From Molossus alvarezi (taxonomy: Eukaryota > Chordata > Mammalia > Chiroptera > Molossidae), in assembly GCA_037176705.1 (NCBI GenBank), contig CM073890.1, forward strand, positions 100,988,591 to 101,052,590: 64,000 nucleotides of DNA. Direction: 5' to 3'. The notes beneath the pieces are model-generated. The model ran no database searches. It was not told the DNA's origin and saw only the letters and a list, made by a program, of their open reading frames with translations. The number at the start of each line of letters is the position of its first letter. Positions within the stretch are counted from its first letter, which is position 1. Shown one piece after another: positions 35,944 through 47,754 of this stretch. The position numbers were made by a program, and so were the translations under genes.

Positions 35944-35948
35944 TAACA

Positions 35949-36033
35949 TTCTTATTCTTATTCTTGTTCTTGTTCTTGTTCTTGTTCTTGTTCTTGTTCT
36001 TGTTCTTGTTCTTGTTCTTGTTCTTGTTCTTAT
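35949..36033. repeat. (TTCTTG)n hexamer microsatellite in the HAL1 tail
   Basis: About twelve TTCTTG units preceded by two or three TTCTTA units. On the HAL1 sense strand this is (CAAGAA)n immediately after the HAL1 3' end, so it probably grew from the A-rich tail. It produces meaningless open frames on both strands (LVLV..., NKNK..., TRTR...). Confidence 0.95.
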
Positions 36034-36387
36034 TTGACTCATCTTTATTGTTGAATGTATTACAGATGTTCCCCCATTGTCTTCCCCATTGACTCCTCCT
36101 CCCCAATTCTGCCTCCCTCCTGCCTTCCCCACACTATTGTTGGTGTCCATTGGTTATGCATATATGCGTGGAAGTTCTTTGGTTTATCTCACCCTGCCCT
36201 CCCCCGACTTCCCTTGGAGGTTCATCAGTCTAACAACCAATTTGTATATCTTAATTCCTTCATCTTTTTCACCTGTACCCCCAGCCCCCACCCATCTGGC
36301 AAGCCACAAAAAGTTCTCTATATCTATGAGTCTGCTTCTGTTCTGCTTGCTCATTTTGTTTGTAGATTCAATTGTTGATAGATATGT

Positions 36388-37076
36388 ATTAATTGCCATT
36401 TTATTGTTCATATTTTTCTTCTTCTTCTTCAAGAAGACCTTTCAACATTTTAAATAATACTGATTTGGTGGTGATAAACTTCTTTTGCTTTTTCTTGTCT
36501 GGGAAACTCTTGATATGTCCATCGATTCTAAATGTTAGCTTTGCAAGATAGAGTAATCTTGGTTGTAGGTCATTGTTTTTCATCAGCTTAAAGATCCCTT
36601 GCCACTCTTTTCTGGCTCCAAAGTTTCTTTTGAGAAATCAACTGACAGTCTTATGGGAGCTCCCTTGTAGACAACAACCTGCTTTTCTCTTGCTGTTTTT
36701 AAGATTCTCTCTTTGTATTTAAACTTTGGCATTTTGATGATGATGTGTCTTGGTGTGGACCTTTTTGGGTTCATCTTGTTTGGGAGTCTCTCTGCTTCTT
36801 GGACTTATATGTCTGTTTCCTTAACCAAATTAGGGAAGTTCTCTGTCATTGTTGTTTCAGATAGGTTTTCAATTACTTGTTCTCTCTCTTCTCCTTCTGG
36901 CACCTCTATGATGTGAATGTTGGTATGCTTGAAATTGTCCCGGAGGCACCTTACACTAGCCTCATTTAAAAACATTTTTTTATTTTATTTTTGCTGTTCT
37001 GATTGGGTGTTTTTTGCTTCCTTATATTCCAAATCGGTGGTATGCTTTTTGGCTTTACCTACTCTACTAATGATTC
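36388..37076 (-). pseudogene. HAL1 ORF1, 3' part, disrupted
   Basis: This carries the RRM-like and C-terminal parts of ORF1 (minus strand). Frames at 36,583-36,774 ([25 protein letters not shown]) and 36,401-36,583 (NNDLQPRLLYLAKLTFRIDG) match residues 187-300 of the intact ORF1. A frameshift separates them and the normal TGA stop has been lost (TTA in its place). The 5' part is 5.9 kb away because of the L1 insertion. Confidence 0.88.
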
Positions 37077-37399
37077 CCTGTAAATTATTCTTTTCTTTCT
37101 TTCTTTCTTTTTTTTTTTTTTTGACATGATATGTCCTTTATTTATTTTTTTCAACTTTTATTAATTTATTTTTGTTATAGATTTCTCTCCTCCCCGCCTC
37201 CAGGCCCCCTTCTTCCAATCATGGTCCCCCAGCCCCCTAGCATTGTTGTCTATGTCCATTGGTTATGCATACATGCATATAAGTTCTTTGGTTCATCTCA
37301 CCAATTCCCCAACACCACCCTACTCTGAGGTTTGTCAGTCTGAACCATACTCCTTTCTATGTCTCTCAGTCCATTTTGTTTATCAGTCCACCTTGTTCA

Positions 37400-40300
37400 T
37401 TATATTCCACAAATAGGTGAGATCATGTGGAATTTGTCTTTCTCTGATTGGCATATTTTGCTTAGCATAATACTCTCCAGGTTCCTCCATGTTGTCTCAA
37501 AGGATAAGAGATCTTTCTTTCTTACAGCTGCATAGTATTCCATTGGATATATGTACCACAGCTTTTTTATCCATTCATCTCTTGATGGACACTTGGGCTG
37601 TTTCCAGAACTTGGTGATTGTAAATAGTGTTGCTATGAACATAGGGGTACATATATTCTTTCAGATTGGTACTTCAAGCTTCTTGGGATATATTTCTAGA
37701 AGTGGGATCACTGGGTCAAATGGAAGTTCAATTTTTAATTTTTTGAGGAAACACCATGTTGTTTTTCATAGTGGCTGCACCAGTCTGCATTCCCACCAGC
37801 AGTGTACTAGAGTCCCCTTTTCTCCACACTCTCACCAGCACTTATTGTTTGATTATTTGTTGATGGTAGCCATTCTGACTGGTGTGAGGTGGTACCTCAT
37901 CATTGTTTTAATTTGCATCTCTCTGATGATTAGTGATGTTGAGCATTTCTTCATATGTCTCTTGGTCATTTGTATGTCCTGTTTGGAGAGGTGTCTACTT
38001 AGCTCCTCTACCCATTTTTTAATTGGGTTCTTTGTCTTCCTTTTGTTGAGTTGTATGAGCACTCTATATATTTAAAAAATTAATCCCTTATCTGATGTAT
38101 CATTGGCAATTATGCTCTTCCATATAGTGGGTTCCCTTTCCATTTTGATGGTTGTTTCTTTTGCTGTGCAGAAGGTTTTGAGTTTGATGTAGTCCCATGT
38201 GTTCATTTTTTCCTTTGTTTCTGTTGCCTTAGGTGATGTATCTGTGAAAATTCTGTTGCATATGATGTCTGAAATTTTGTTGCCCACCTTTTCTTCTAGG
38301 ATTTTTATGGATTGATGAGTCACATTTAAGTCTTTTATTCATTTTGAGTTTATTCTTGTGTGTGGTGTAAGTTGATGGTCTAGTTTCTTTTTTTTTTTTT
38401 GCATGTAGCTGTGCAATTTTCCCAACACCATTTATTAAAGAGGCTGTCTTTACTCCACTAAATGTTCTTGCCAACTTTGTCAAATATTAATTGAGCATAA
38501 TGTTTTGGGTCAATTTCTGGATTCTCTGTTCTATTTTGTTGATCTATCTGCCTGTTCTTGTGCCAGTACCAAGCTGTTTTGATTACAGTCGCTTTGTAGT
38601 ATAACCTGATATTTGGTATTGTGATGCCACCTACTTTTTTTTTATTTTTCAAGAATGCTGTGGCTATTCGAGGTCGTTTTTGGTTCCATAGGAACTTGTG
38701 AAGTATTTGTTCTAGTTCTGTGAAATATGTCATTGGTATTTTGATGAAGATTGCATTGAATCTATAGTTTGCCTTGGGTAGCATGGACATTTTGATGATG
38801 TTAATTTTTCCAATCCATGAATAAGGTATGTGCTTTCACTTTTAAATATCTTTCTCTATTTCTTTTTTAATGTCCTGTAGTTTTGTGTAAATACATTCTT
38901 GACTGCTTTGGTTAAATTAACTCCTAAGTATCTTAAATTTTTTGCCGTGATGGTAAATGAGATTGTTTTTTTAGTTTTTCTTTCTGTGAGTTCGTCATTG
39001 ATGTATAAGAGAGTCGTTGATTTCTTGATGTTAATTGTGTATTCTACTACTTTTCCAAATTCATTTATTAAGTCTAGTAGCTTCTGATGTTGTCTTTATG
39101 GTTTTCTATGTACAATAACATGTCATCTGCAAATAATGACAGTTTCACTTTCTCCTTCCCAATTTGGATCCCTTTTACTTTCTCTTCATGTCTGATTGCT
39201 ATGGCTAAGACTTTCAGTACTAAATAAGAGTGGCAAAAATGCGCATCCCTGCCTTGTTCCTGTTCTTAAAGGAAATGCTTTTAGTTATTGTCCATTGAGT
39301 ATGATGTTGGCTGTAGGTCTTTCATATATGGCCTTAATTATGTCAAGATATGATCCCTCTATTCCCACATTGCTTAGCGTTTTTATTAATAATGGGTGCT
39401 GGATTTTGTCAAATGCATTTTCAGCATCTATTGATATGATCATATGATTTTTAGCTTTCATTTTGTTTATGTGGTATATCACATTTATTGACCTGTGAAT
39501 ATGTATCAGCCTTGTATCCCTGGGATGAATCCCACTGGTCATGGTGAATAATTTTTTTTTATGTATTGCTGGATCTGATTTGCTAGTATTTTGTTCAGGA
39601 TTTTGGCATCTATGTTCATCAGAGATATTGGCCTGTAGTTTTCTTTCTTTATAGTGTCTTTTCCTGGTTTTGAAATTAGAATTATGATGGCCTCATAAAA
39701 TGAGTTTGGAAATCTTTCGCCTTCTTGAATTTTTTGGAATAGATTGAGGAAAATAGGTGTTAGTTCTTCTTTGAATGTTCGGTAAAACTCCCCTGTGAAG
39801 CTGTACAGGACTGTGCTTTTGTTTTCTGGGAGAGTCTTGATTACATCTTCAATTTCCTCAGTTGTTATTGGTCTGTTCAAGTTTTCTATCTATTCCAACT
39901 TTAGTTTTGGGAAACTGTGTGTTTCTGTAAATTTGTCCATTTGACTTAAATTGTCTAATTTGTTGCTGTATAATTGTTCATAGTATTTGTTAACAATCCT
40001 ATGTATTTCTGTGGTGTCAGTTATTGCTTCTCCTTTTCATTTCTGACTTTATATATTTGGGTTCTCTCTCTTTGTTTCTTGGTGAGTCTAGCTAAGGGTC
40101 TATCAATCTTGTTTATATTTTTGAAGAACCAGCTCTTTGTTGCATTGATCCTTTGAATTGTTGGGGTTTTTTTTTAGTCTCTATGTCATTTGTTTCTGCT
40201 CTGAACTTTACTATTTCCTTCCTCCTACTTGCACTTGGGTTTTCTTTTTGTTTGCTTTCTAATTCTTTAAGTTGTGAGGTTAGATAGTCAATATGGATTT

Positions 40301-41215
40301 TTTTTTGTTTCTTGAGGTAGGCCTGTAGTGCTATGAACTTCCCTCTCAGAACTACTTTTGCTGCATCCCATAGATTTTGTGTTGTTGTGTGTTCATTTTT
40401 ATTGGTTTCCAGGAAATTTTTAATTTCTTCCTTGATTTAATTGGTAACCCATTCATTGTTTAATAGCATGCTATTTAGCCTTCATGTGTTCAGATGTCTT
40501 TGAATGTTCTTGTTGCAATTAATTGCTAGTTTTATGGCATTGTGATCTGAGAAGATGCTTGATATAATTTCAGTCTTCTTGAACTTGTAGAGACTTATTT
40601 TGTGCTCTAACATGTGGTCGATCTTTGAGAATGTCCCATGTGCACTTGAGAAGAATGTGAATTATGCAGTTTTGGGGTGTAATTCTCTGTAGATATCTAT
40701 TAAATCCATTTGATTTAGTGCATTATTTAAAGCCTCTGTTTCTTTGTTAATTTTTTGTCTAGAGAATTTATCCAGTGATGTCAGTGGGGCTTGAAGTCCC
40801 CTGCTATGATTGTATTGCTGTCGATTTCTCCTTTGAATTCCTCCAAAAGATTTTTAATATATTTTGTTGCTTCTATATTGGGTGCATACATGTTTACCAA
40901 GGTTATATCTTCCGGTTGGATAGATCCTTTTAATCATATGTAGTGGCCTTCTTTGTTTCTTGCTGTGGCCTTCATTTTAAAATCTATTTTATCAGATATG
41001 AGTATTGCTACCCCAGATTTATTTTCCTTTTGTTTGCTTGGAAGATTTTTTTTCCATCCCTTCACTTTCAACCTATGTGAGTCTTTTGTTGTGGGATGGG
41101 TCTCTTGTAAACAACATAAATATGAGTCATGCTTTCTTATCCAACCAGCTACTCTGTATCTTTATATCAGAGCATTCAGTCCATTTACATTTAAGGTGAT
41201 TATTGATATGTACCT
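37400..41215 (-). pseudogene. L1 ORF2 (endonuclease-reverse transcriptase), frameshifted
   Basis: ORF2 nicks the target and reverse-transcribes L1 RNA. The span is 3,816 bp, about 1,272 codons, the normal L1 size. It opens with SIITLNVNGLNAL-type text at about 41,200 (endonuclease start), has reverse-transcriptase text [15 protein letters not shown] in the 39,285-39,542 frame and the active-site FADD at 39,126-39,137, and ends MISPICGI at 37,400. Stops and frameshifts divide it into about ten frames, so it is inactive. A repaired reading was not attempted. Confidence 0.92.
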
Positions 41216-41239
41216 ATTTATTGCTATTTTTGTTTAGTG

Positions 41240-42159
41240 TGGTTATATTTTTCTTCCTATTTCTTCTACCAATTACAGCAGTACTTTTAACATTTCTTGC
41301 AGTGCTGGTTTGGTGCTAATATATTCCCTTAGAATTTCTTTTGTCTGGGAAGCTGTTTATTTGACCTTTTATTTCGAATGACAGCCTTGTTGGATAGAGT
41401 AGTCTTGGATTCATATCCTTGTTATTCGTGACCTTGATTAATTCATGCCTTTCCCTTCTGGCCTGTAGTGTTTCTGTTCAGAAGTCAGATGATAGCCTTA
41501 TGAAGGACCCTTTGTAGGTAACCTGCTGCTTTTCTCTTGCTGCCTTTAGAATTCTCTCTTTGTCTTTAATTTTTGGCATTTTAATTACTATGTGTCTTAG
41601 TGTGGACCTGCTTGGGTTCTTCTTACTTGGGTGTCTGAGTGCTTCTTGAACTTGAATGCCTTCTTCCTTCACCAAGTTAGGGAACTTTTCTGTCACTATT
41701 TCTTCAAATATATTCTCTAACCCTTGCTCATTTTCTTCTTCATCAGGGATTCCTATGGTGTGAATATTGTAACATTTCCAGTTGTCTCACAGTTCTCTTA
41801 AGCTGCCTTCCAGTTTTTTTAAATTGTTTTTCTTCCTTTTGGATTCGTGATTGGTTGATTTATTTCTACCCTGACTTCTAATGCACTGATCTGGTCCTTA
41901 GCTTTGTCTACTCTGCTGGTTAGTCCTTCCAACGTGTTCTTTATTTCTGCCATGTCATTCTTCATTTCTACTTGGTTGGTTTTCAATGTTTCTAAATCTT
42001 TACTCATGGTGTTGAGGTCCTTACTCATGCTCTTGAGCTTCCTAAGATCTTGGCTCTTAACTCTACCTCTGATAACTTGCTTAACTGCATTTCATTCATC
42101 TCATCTTCAGTAGAGTTCTCTTGTTCTTTCATTTGAGGTTTGTTTTTTTGTTTCACCAT
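41240..42159 (-). pseudogene. L1 ORF1, frameshifted
   Basis: The ATG at 42,159 opens MVKQKNKPQMKEQ, like the HAL1 ORF1 start. A coiled-coil piece is open at 41,819-42,028 and the RRM/C-terminal piece at 41,478-41,696 (TEKFPNLVKEEGIQVQEALR, KDKERILKAAREKQQVTYKG). The two are in different frames. Similarity to the HAL1 ORF1 is evident throughout, which supports HAL1 being L1-derived. Confidence 0.9.
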
Positions 42160-42969
42160 TTTGGCTATCTCAGTGGGTTTTGGAGCCTGCCAAATTTTCC
42201 CTGTGGGTGTTGGTGTTCTGCTCTTTGTGGCTCCCTCTACTGGGTTTAGATGAGTGTGGGAGGACCCACATTAAACACCATGTCAAGTTTTACTTTCCTG
42301 GATAGTTTTGAAAACCCAAGAAAGGTTCAGTTATCCTCTAGCTTTCTGCCTGGAGGCTATTAGTCTCAGTTACTTGATGAGCCTTGAGTTGTAGCCCTCA
42401 GGTGTTCAGGGTATAAGCATTTCTAGAGGGTTGGGTAGATGCTGGTTTTTAAATGAACCTCAATTTGCATTTTTTGGCCCAGCTGGGTGGAGTTAAAACT
42501 CTGAGGGAGGGGCTGCTGCTTTTCCCTAGAGCTGAGGGAAGGAGCAAGAGGGCCACTGTCTTGTGTGGCCACAACTCAGCAAATACTCTGAGCACCCTCC
42601 AAATCCCAGGTGTCCCCACACAATACCAGTCCAGTCCACCCTCTGTCTGCCAGAGCCCAAGGTAAGTGGCTGTAGCTAATTTAGTGCTCTGTCCAGGCCT
42701 TCTGCACTGTGGAGCTAGTTTGGGAATTTAACCCTAAGGGAGCTGCTCACAGCTAAACCCTGTGCTATTTGTGGGTTCCCAGTCCACCCTCTCATGACTC
42801 CGCAGACCTACCAGGTTTGATTCCATTTCCCTGGTTATATGGTCCTCTCCAGCTGCTTTTCTGTTGCTTTTTCCCAAATCTTTGTTTCTTATTTTAGTTT
42901 TAATTCCAGTTTGATCCTGGGAGAACATTTGTGTATCTTCCATTCACTCCACTACCATTTTGGAATCTT
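42160..42969 (-). promoter_or_regulatory. L1 5' UTR
   Basis: This about 810-bp leader runs from the insertion junction (sense AAGATTCCAAAATGGTAGTG) to ORF1. It is not as CpG-rich as the HAL1 leader. Promoter role is inferred from position in a full-length L1. Confidence 0.55.
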
Positions 42970-42986
42970 CCTGTAAATTATTCTTT

Positions 42987-43245
42987 ATTTCAGTTAGTGC
43001 ATCTTTCATTTCTGACTGGTCATTTTTTATATTGTTGATGTTCTCACTAAGTTCTTGGAGGTCTCCTTAAGTTCCTTGAAGGTTTCACTAAGTTCTTTAA
43101 ATGTTTCACCAAGTTCCTTCAGCAACCTTATAATCAGTATTTTGAACTCTGCAACTGATTGATTGCTTATCTGTATTTTGTTTAATTCTTTTCCTGGATT
43201 TTTGTTCTTTTCTTTCATTTGGGACATGTTTCTTTGTCTCCTCAT
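42987..43245 (-). pseudogene. HAL1 ORF1, 5' part, cut by the L1
   Basis: The frame starts MRRQRNMSQMKEKNKNPGK at 43,245, matching MRRQRNRSQMKEQNKTPIK of the intact HAL1, and runs through a coiled-coil with an extra ETFKEL repeat (LGETFKELSETFKELKETSK) not present in the other copy. It ends at the L1 target duplication. Confidence 0.88.
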
Positions 43246-44520
43246 TTTGGCTGCTTCCCTGTGATTGTTTTTATGTATTAGGTAGAGTTTCTATGTCTCC
43301 TAGGCTTTGTAGGGTGGCCTATTGTTTTAGGTGTCCTGTAGGATTCAGTGGCACAGTCTCCCTGATCACCCCAGCTGGGCCCTTGAGGTGCACACCTAGT
43401 GTTGACTGTACACCCTTCTGTTGTATTTGAGTCTTGATTGCTGTTGGCACATCAAGGGGAGGGATTTACTCAGGCTGATCAGCTTCAAGGTCTAGCTGTG
43501 CCCACTGACCACTGGTTTCTGACTACCTTGGAGGTTGAGCAGTGTATGGGCCCTCCACACAGGGCAAGACTTACTTCATCAAGGATTTGGTACCCACTGA
43601 GTCTACTCACTGAGTGTGTCAGTTGTGGAGGTGGTTGAATGGTGGTGTTTTGATGTGGTCTGAAGCTGTCTACTGGGTGTGCTGGCTCTGGGGAAAGGTC
43701 AGCCACTGCCTGTGTTCTATCAGGGGCCACCCAGCATAAACTACAAAGTGATCTGCAGATGGATGCTTCTTCTGCTGGGCATGGGGGTGCCCAGGAAAAG
43801 CCATGTTGTGAAACGAGGCTGATTGCTTCCAGTGCCTGGCCTGGGGTTTCTTAATGAAAGATATGGGCCTCGCTGAGACCAGATTCTGCTTGTTTGAGAT
43901 ATTTTAGGAAACTCAGAAGCAGGATACAAGACAGACCAATCTTATGGTAAAGTCTGTGGAAACAGCTTGGTTGGGCCACATAGTTGGGTGTGGCCGGGCC
44001 TCAGGGAATCACCGGGGTGGGGCAAAAAGTGTGAGCCAGGTTGCTGGAGTCCCTCGAACTGCCTCTCCTCTGAGCTTAGAGGGAGAAAGTCTGAGTAAGT
44101 CCATGCGCGGGCCCTTTAAGAGGAGCTGCCTGGGGCTTCCGCAGCCTCAGCCTCCCTGAACCTCAGTTCCCGCTGGTTTTCCAGCCAGAAGTGATGGGGA
44201 TTCTCTTCCTGGCACTGGAACCCTGAGCGGGGCACCTGGTGTGGGACAGGGACCCCTCAGTCCTCAGGGAGGACCTTCCCAGCCAAGGTGTCCTCCTGAT
44301 TTTTATCCACCACACATGGGTGTGGGACCAGCCCGTCCCCTCCGCCCTCCTCCCAGTCTCTGTGTGGCTGCTGCTTTAATTCCGTAGTTGTAGGACTTCC
44401 ATTCAGCTGATGTCAGGGGGTCTGAAGGATGGTTGTTCTGTAGGTTAGTTGTAATTTTGATGTGGTTGTGGGAGGAGGCGAGACTGCTGTTACCTGTGCT
44501 GCCATCTTCACCAGAAGTTC
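43246..44520 (-). promoter_or_regulatory. HAL1 5' UTR with an extra 569-bp block
   Basis: The distal part (43,850-44,520) aligns with the leader of the plus-strand HAL1 (for example CTGGGACTCCAGCAACC-like text and the TTTTATCCACC/GTGTGGGACCAGCCCGTC region). Between TTAATG (43,851) and TTATGTATTA (43,271-43,280) lies 569 bp that the other copy lacks. Confidence 0.65.
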
Positions 44521-44537
44521 CTAACTTATTATTTTAA

Positions 44538-46924
44538 TAGCACCTGGTGCTACTTGAGAAATATCAACATAAACATCCAAAATAAGGCTATATTATTTTC
44601 CTGTTTTCTTCTTTTTTACATCAATTCACTTTTTTGCAGGGATCCAAAAAAAGGTTGAGAAAGTTGTTTACTTTTAAAACCTTAAAGTCATCATTAAACA
44701 TTTAATGGCTCGGTGGTTAAAACAGACAAGTACTTCAAATTCACCTGGCTTTGTTCTCAAAACAAAACCCTTTGTACTGGTCACAGAGCAGGTGTCTGTG
44801 ATGACACCAGATTTCCCTGTTATCTTTTCCATCATTGTCCTCACCACTACATTTAAAGTGAATGTAGGCACTTTCCCGCAGAGAAGGCGGGTGAAGCTGA
44901 TAGACAACAGGAAGAAAGTAACGTGTACAAAGTTAAATAACACAATTTATTTAAAAATAGAATTTGTACTAACTAGTTTTTCAATTAACTTTTATCAAAG
45001 TAATTAAGTACAATCTTATTCTTAAAGATTTCAGGTATATTAAAGGATTTCTGTTACTCTTTATCTTTGAAAAACCATACTTGACTTCTCTGATATTTGG
45101 TAATTTTTTTGCTTAAAAATACCTGTAAGTTCCACTGAAAATAAAATTTAATCATATTTAATCATACGTTCTTTAGATTTCTGAGCTGTCAATTAATGTT
45201 GAAGTCTCCCTTTAAAAAAAAAAAGCTTAAATGTTTCAAATTCCTGGATTCATACCAAAAAATGAGTGTGATGCTTGGTTGGATAGTTTATCAAGCGTAT
45301 GACTTGTTCTTTGGGTATTAAAATTTATATGTGATAATTATAGTATTGAATTTCCCTTTTAATTTTACTTTTTCAATATTAATAAAATATAGTGATTTTT
45401 AATGAAATAATTGTGATTTTTCTAGTATAATAATGATTTATTAAGGTTCAGGGCTTAGCAAAATATATGAAACAAGAAAGAGTTAAAGTTTTGGTTATCA
45501 AACTTTACTATAAAAGTTAGACAGATGTTCATGCCTACAGGTTTACGTAATCATGGTAAATCGTATACCAAGAAAAAAGGAAAAATGTAAGTAACATAGC
45601 ATAAATCCCTAAAACATGCTCTCTAAACACGATGACTTATTTTAAATTATTATACACAAATACCTGTATTTGTATCTATCACTGTGTGTGTGTGTGTGTA
45701 CAATATACAAGCTGTTCAACTTTCCTGATCAATTAACGTTTTTAAAATTCTAAATTCAAACTATAGGCAGTAAGTCCTTTTACCTTCATGAAGATTATCA
45801 AGACAAGGAACACTTCTTTTTTGCCCTGTTTAGTAGTCTATCCTGTTTAAAATAATTTGTAGAACTAAAATATCCATATTAATTCAGTGACTAATATTTC
45901 ATTTCCGTGTTGTTACTAGACTATTGCAATGATGGAAAAAAATCTCCCTTCGAATCTTTTCTCAACTGATTAAAAAATTGTAGCGATGTTTTTAATCACA
46001 AAATATTTCAAGCCAATGGCTGGTTCTGTTGTGCAGGTAGCTAGATATTGATAAAGGGAGGAGGCAAAGGGAATCAGACACTATTATGTATAATCAAACT
46101 GGGAGCATGAGCCGGTTTGCTTCACCAGGAAGATAAGCTTCGCACACACTTGGGGATCACAGCAGTGCCCCATCAAGAATGAATGGCCCTCCCTTCCCCC
46201 TCCGGTCCCTGACTGATGGAGATGGGGGGAGGCGAGCTGAAGCACAATGGAAGTCAAAATGGCTCAGAGTGAAGTGCTTGACCATAGAGGTCTGTCAGTC
46301 GAACATGGGAAAGGGATCATTGGCTAAGGGTGGACCCATCAGGAACCCAAAATCTTGGGAAGCTGATTGGTTATTTTGAAAAAGCTCTTGGTACTGCCCA
46401 AGCCCATGATAACATAAACCCAGTTTAACATAGAAACTCTCTCTTTCTGACCCATGCTCATCCTGTTTGCTCACACATTCTTTCTACATAGTCATGTGGC
46501 CTTAGCAGCCCAGCTTGTGGACTCCAAATGCAGGAGCCTGGATACCACAGCATAACAAGGGATTACAGATGGGACAACAACCTAAATTAGCCTGATACTG
46601 GACTGGATTAAGCGTTACCTGATTTTTGATGGCAGGACATTGGGAACATTGGAGGGGCACTCTTTTGATATTAAATTGAGTACCCAAATAAATCTTACCA
46701 ACAGACTTCATCTTCCCTTGAAGTGCTCCCAAAATGCTGTTTCTCCCACCACCCCACTTGCACCGGCAACATTTCTGTTGAAATATGAGAATTTTTCTAA
46801 TGGTTGTTATTAGAAACTGAGTAGACGCGTACAGGTAAACACAAAACCCAGTAGCTATTTGCACACTGTGACAGATCAGGCTCCTTAAGTTATTACTCTC
46901 CAAAGACAGCAGACCATGGTTATT
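44538..46924. other. Unique DNA; one stretch could be LTR-like
   Basis: No gene was recognised. A 100-codon plus frame and an 89-codon minus frame overlap at 44,674-45,007, so neither is convincing. The part 46,020-46,480 has GC-richer text with GCTGATTGGTTATTTTGAAA and CTCTCTCTTTCTGACCC, which resembles a retroviral LTR promoter/R region but cannot be assigned. A short (GT)n tract is at 45,683-45,699. Confidence 0.3.
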
Positions 46925-46998
46925 TTGTTCACTGCTACGTGCCTGCAATTAACATAGTGCCTGATATAACAGAGGTGCTTGATGGATGTTTTCTGAAT
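46925..46998 (+). mobile_element. MIR/L2-type 3' end fragment
   Basis: CATAGTGCCTGATATAACAG, AGGTGCTTGATGGATG, TTTTCTGAATTGATGTG matches the shared MIR/L2 end (CAGTGCCTGGCACATAGTAGGTGCTCAATAAATG type). Confidence 0.65.
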
Positions 46999-47754
46999 TG
47001 ATGTGTAACATACATTCTCCAATTTCTGTCCCATAGTAGAATTTATGAGTCAATATAGATGGAGTCATGGAGCCATTATTCCACTCATTTGTGCTGACTT
47101 ATAATGGCCCTTCGTGATTTTTTTCTTGAATGGTTTGGTGATGGACACAGAAACGTAGCAAGTAGTTTTCAACCCAATTCATAGCTAAGTGGGGAACCTC
47201 AAAACCACTTAGTGATCAGAGGTCAAGTAAGTTTAGGAGAAGATTTTTTTTATTATTATTATTACTCTAGTGTTCTTTACCTAACAAAAAACATTATTGT
47301 TCTTAAATTATAACATTGGAAACTCAAGCCTTACATAATTGCATAATTGCAATTCTCTGAATAGCTTGAGAATGAAGATGTGAAACTTGACCTCAAAAAT
47401 ATCAGTTTTCTTTATAAAAACAGTAATGTTCTATTGTGGTGCTTTTCTCTCCCAAACATGTCTGTTCTCCAGTGTGAACTGATAATGTCCATTTTGGTCA
47501 ATTTGGTATTTGTGGACTTGCCCTCATGCCAATATGTGTTTGTAATCCCAAATCAATATTTGCAGCCTCTGGGGTCATTTGTGAACATGCACATGAGATA
47601 ATGGTGAAAAATGTGAGTGACTTGATGCTCACATTTCCAGCTGGGTCAAACAAAGTCATTCTTTGCCTTTCTGTTTCAGCTCTCACAGTGTGAAATTGTC
47701 CCTTTTTGCATTACATTAGTGCCACTTGTTTCACATTATTGTCTTTTGTTGTTG
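46999..47754. other. Unassigned unique DNA
   Basis: Moderately AT-rich with an (ATT)n-like run at 47,250-47,266. No gene or repeat was recognised. Confidence 0.4.

Larger units (their letters stand above)
37077..42986 (-). mobile_element. Full-length L1 inside HAL1, 17-bp duplication
   Basis: The identical flanks CCTGTAAATTATTCTTT at 37,077-37,093 and 42,970-42,986 define a 5,876-bp insertion in the same orientation as the HAL1. The sense order is 5' UTR (42,160-42,969), ORF1 (about 41,240-42,159), ORF2 (37,400-41,215), 3' UTR with AT-rich end and a T-rich (sense A-rich, (GAAA)n) tail at 37,094-37,122. Length and layout are those of a complete mammalian L1, so reverse transcription reached the 5' end. 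The HAL1 target lies at ORF1 codons 80-84 (IKNNL). Confidence 0.93.
35710..44537 (-). mobile_element. Second HAL1, minus strand, split by a full-length L1
   Basis: The perfect 17-bp flanks CTAACTTATTATTTTAA at 35,710-35,726 and 44,521-44,537 bound the whole composite. HAL1 parts are 36,034-37,093 (3' UTR and ORF1 3' part) and 42,970-44,520 (ORF1 5' part and 5' UTR). Removing the L1 and SINE gives an element of about 2.6 kb with the same order as the plus-strand HAL1: leader, ORF1, 3' UTR ending in AACAATAAAGATG, no ORF2. Its 5' end (sense GAAGATGGCAGCACAGG) matches the other copy's start. It is older than the L1 inside it and has several mutations in ORF1. Confidence 0.9.

Noticed and set aside
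35750..36150. Open frames reading LVLVLV, NKNKNK and TRTRTR on both strands
   Set aside because: They are the (TTCTTG)n tract read in several frames; not proteins.
46502..46948. 148-codon minus-strand frame
   Set aside because: Cysteine-rich text (CCRCKWGGG, CCPICNPLLCCG) looked zinc-finger-like at first, but spacing fits no known finger and the 3' part overlaps an MIR-like end.
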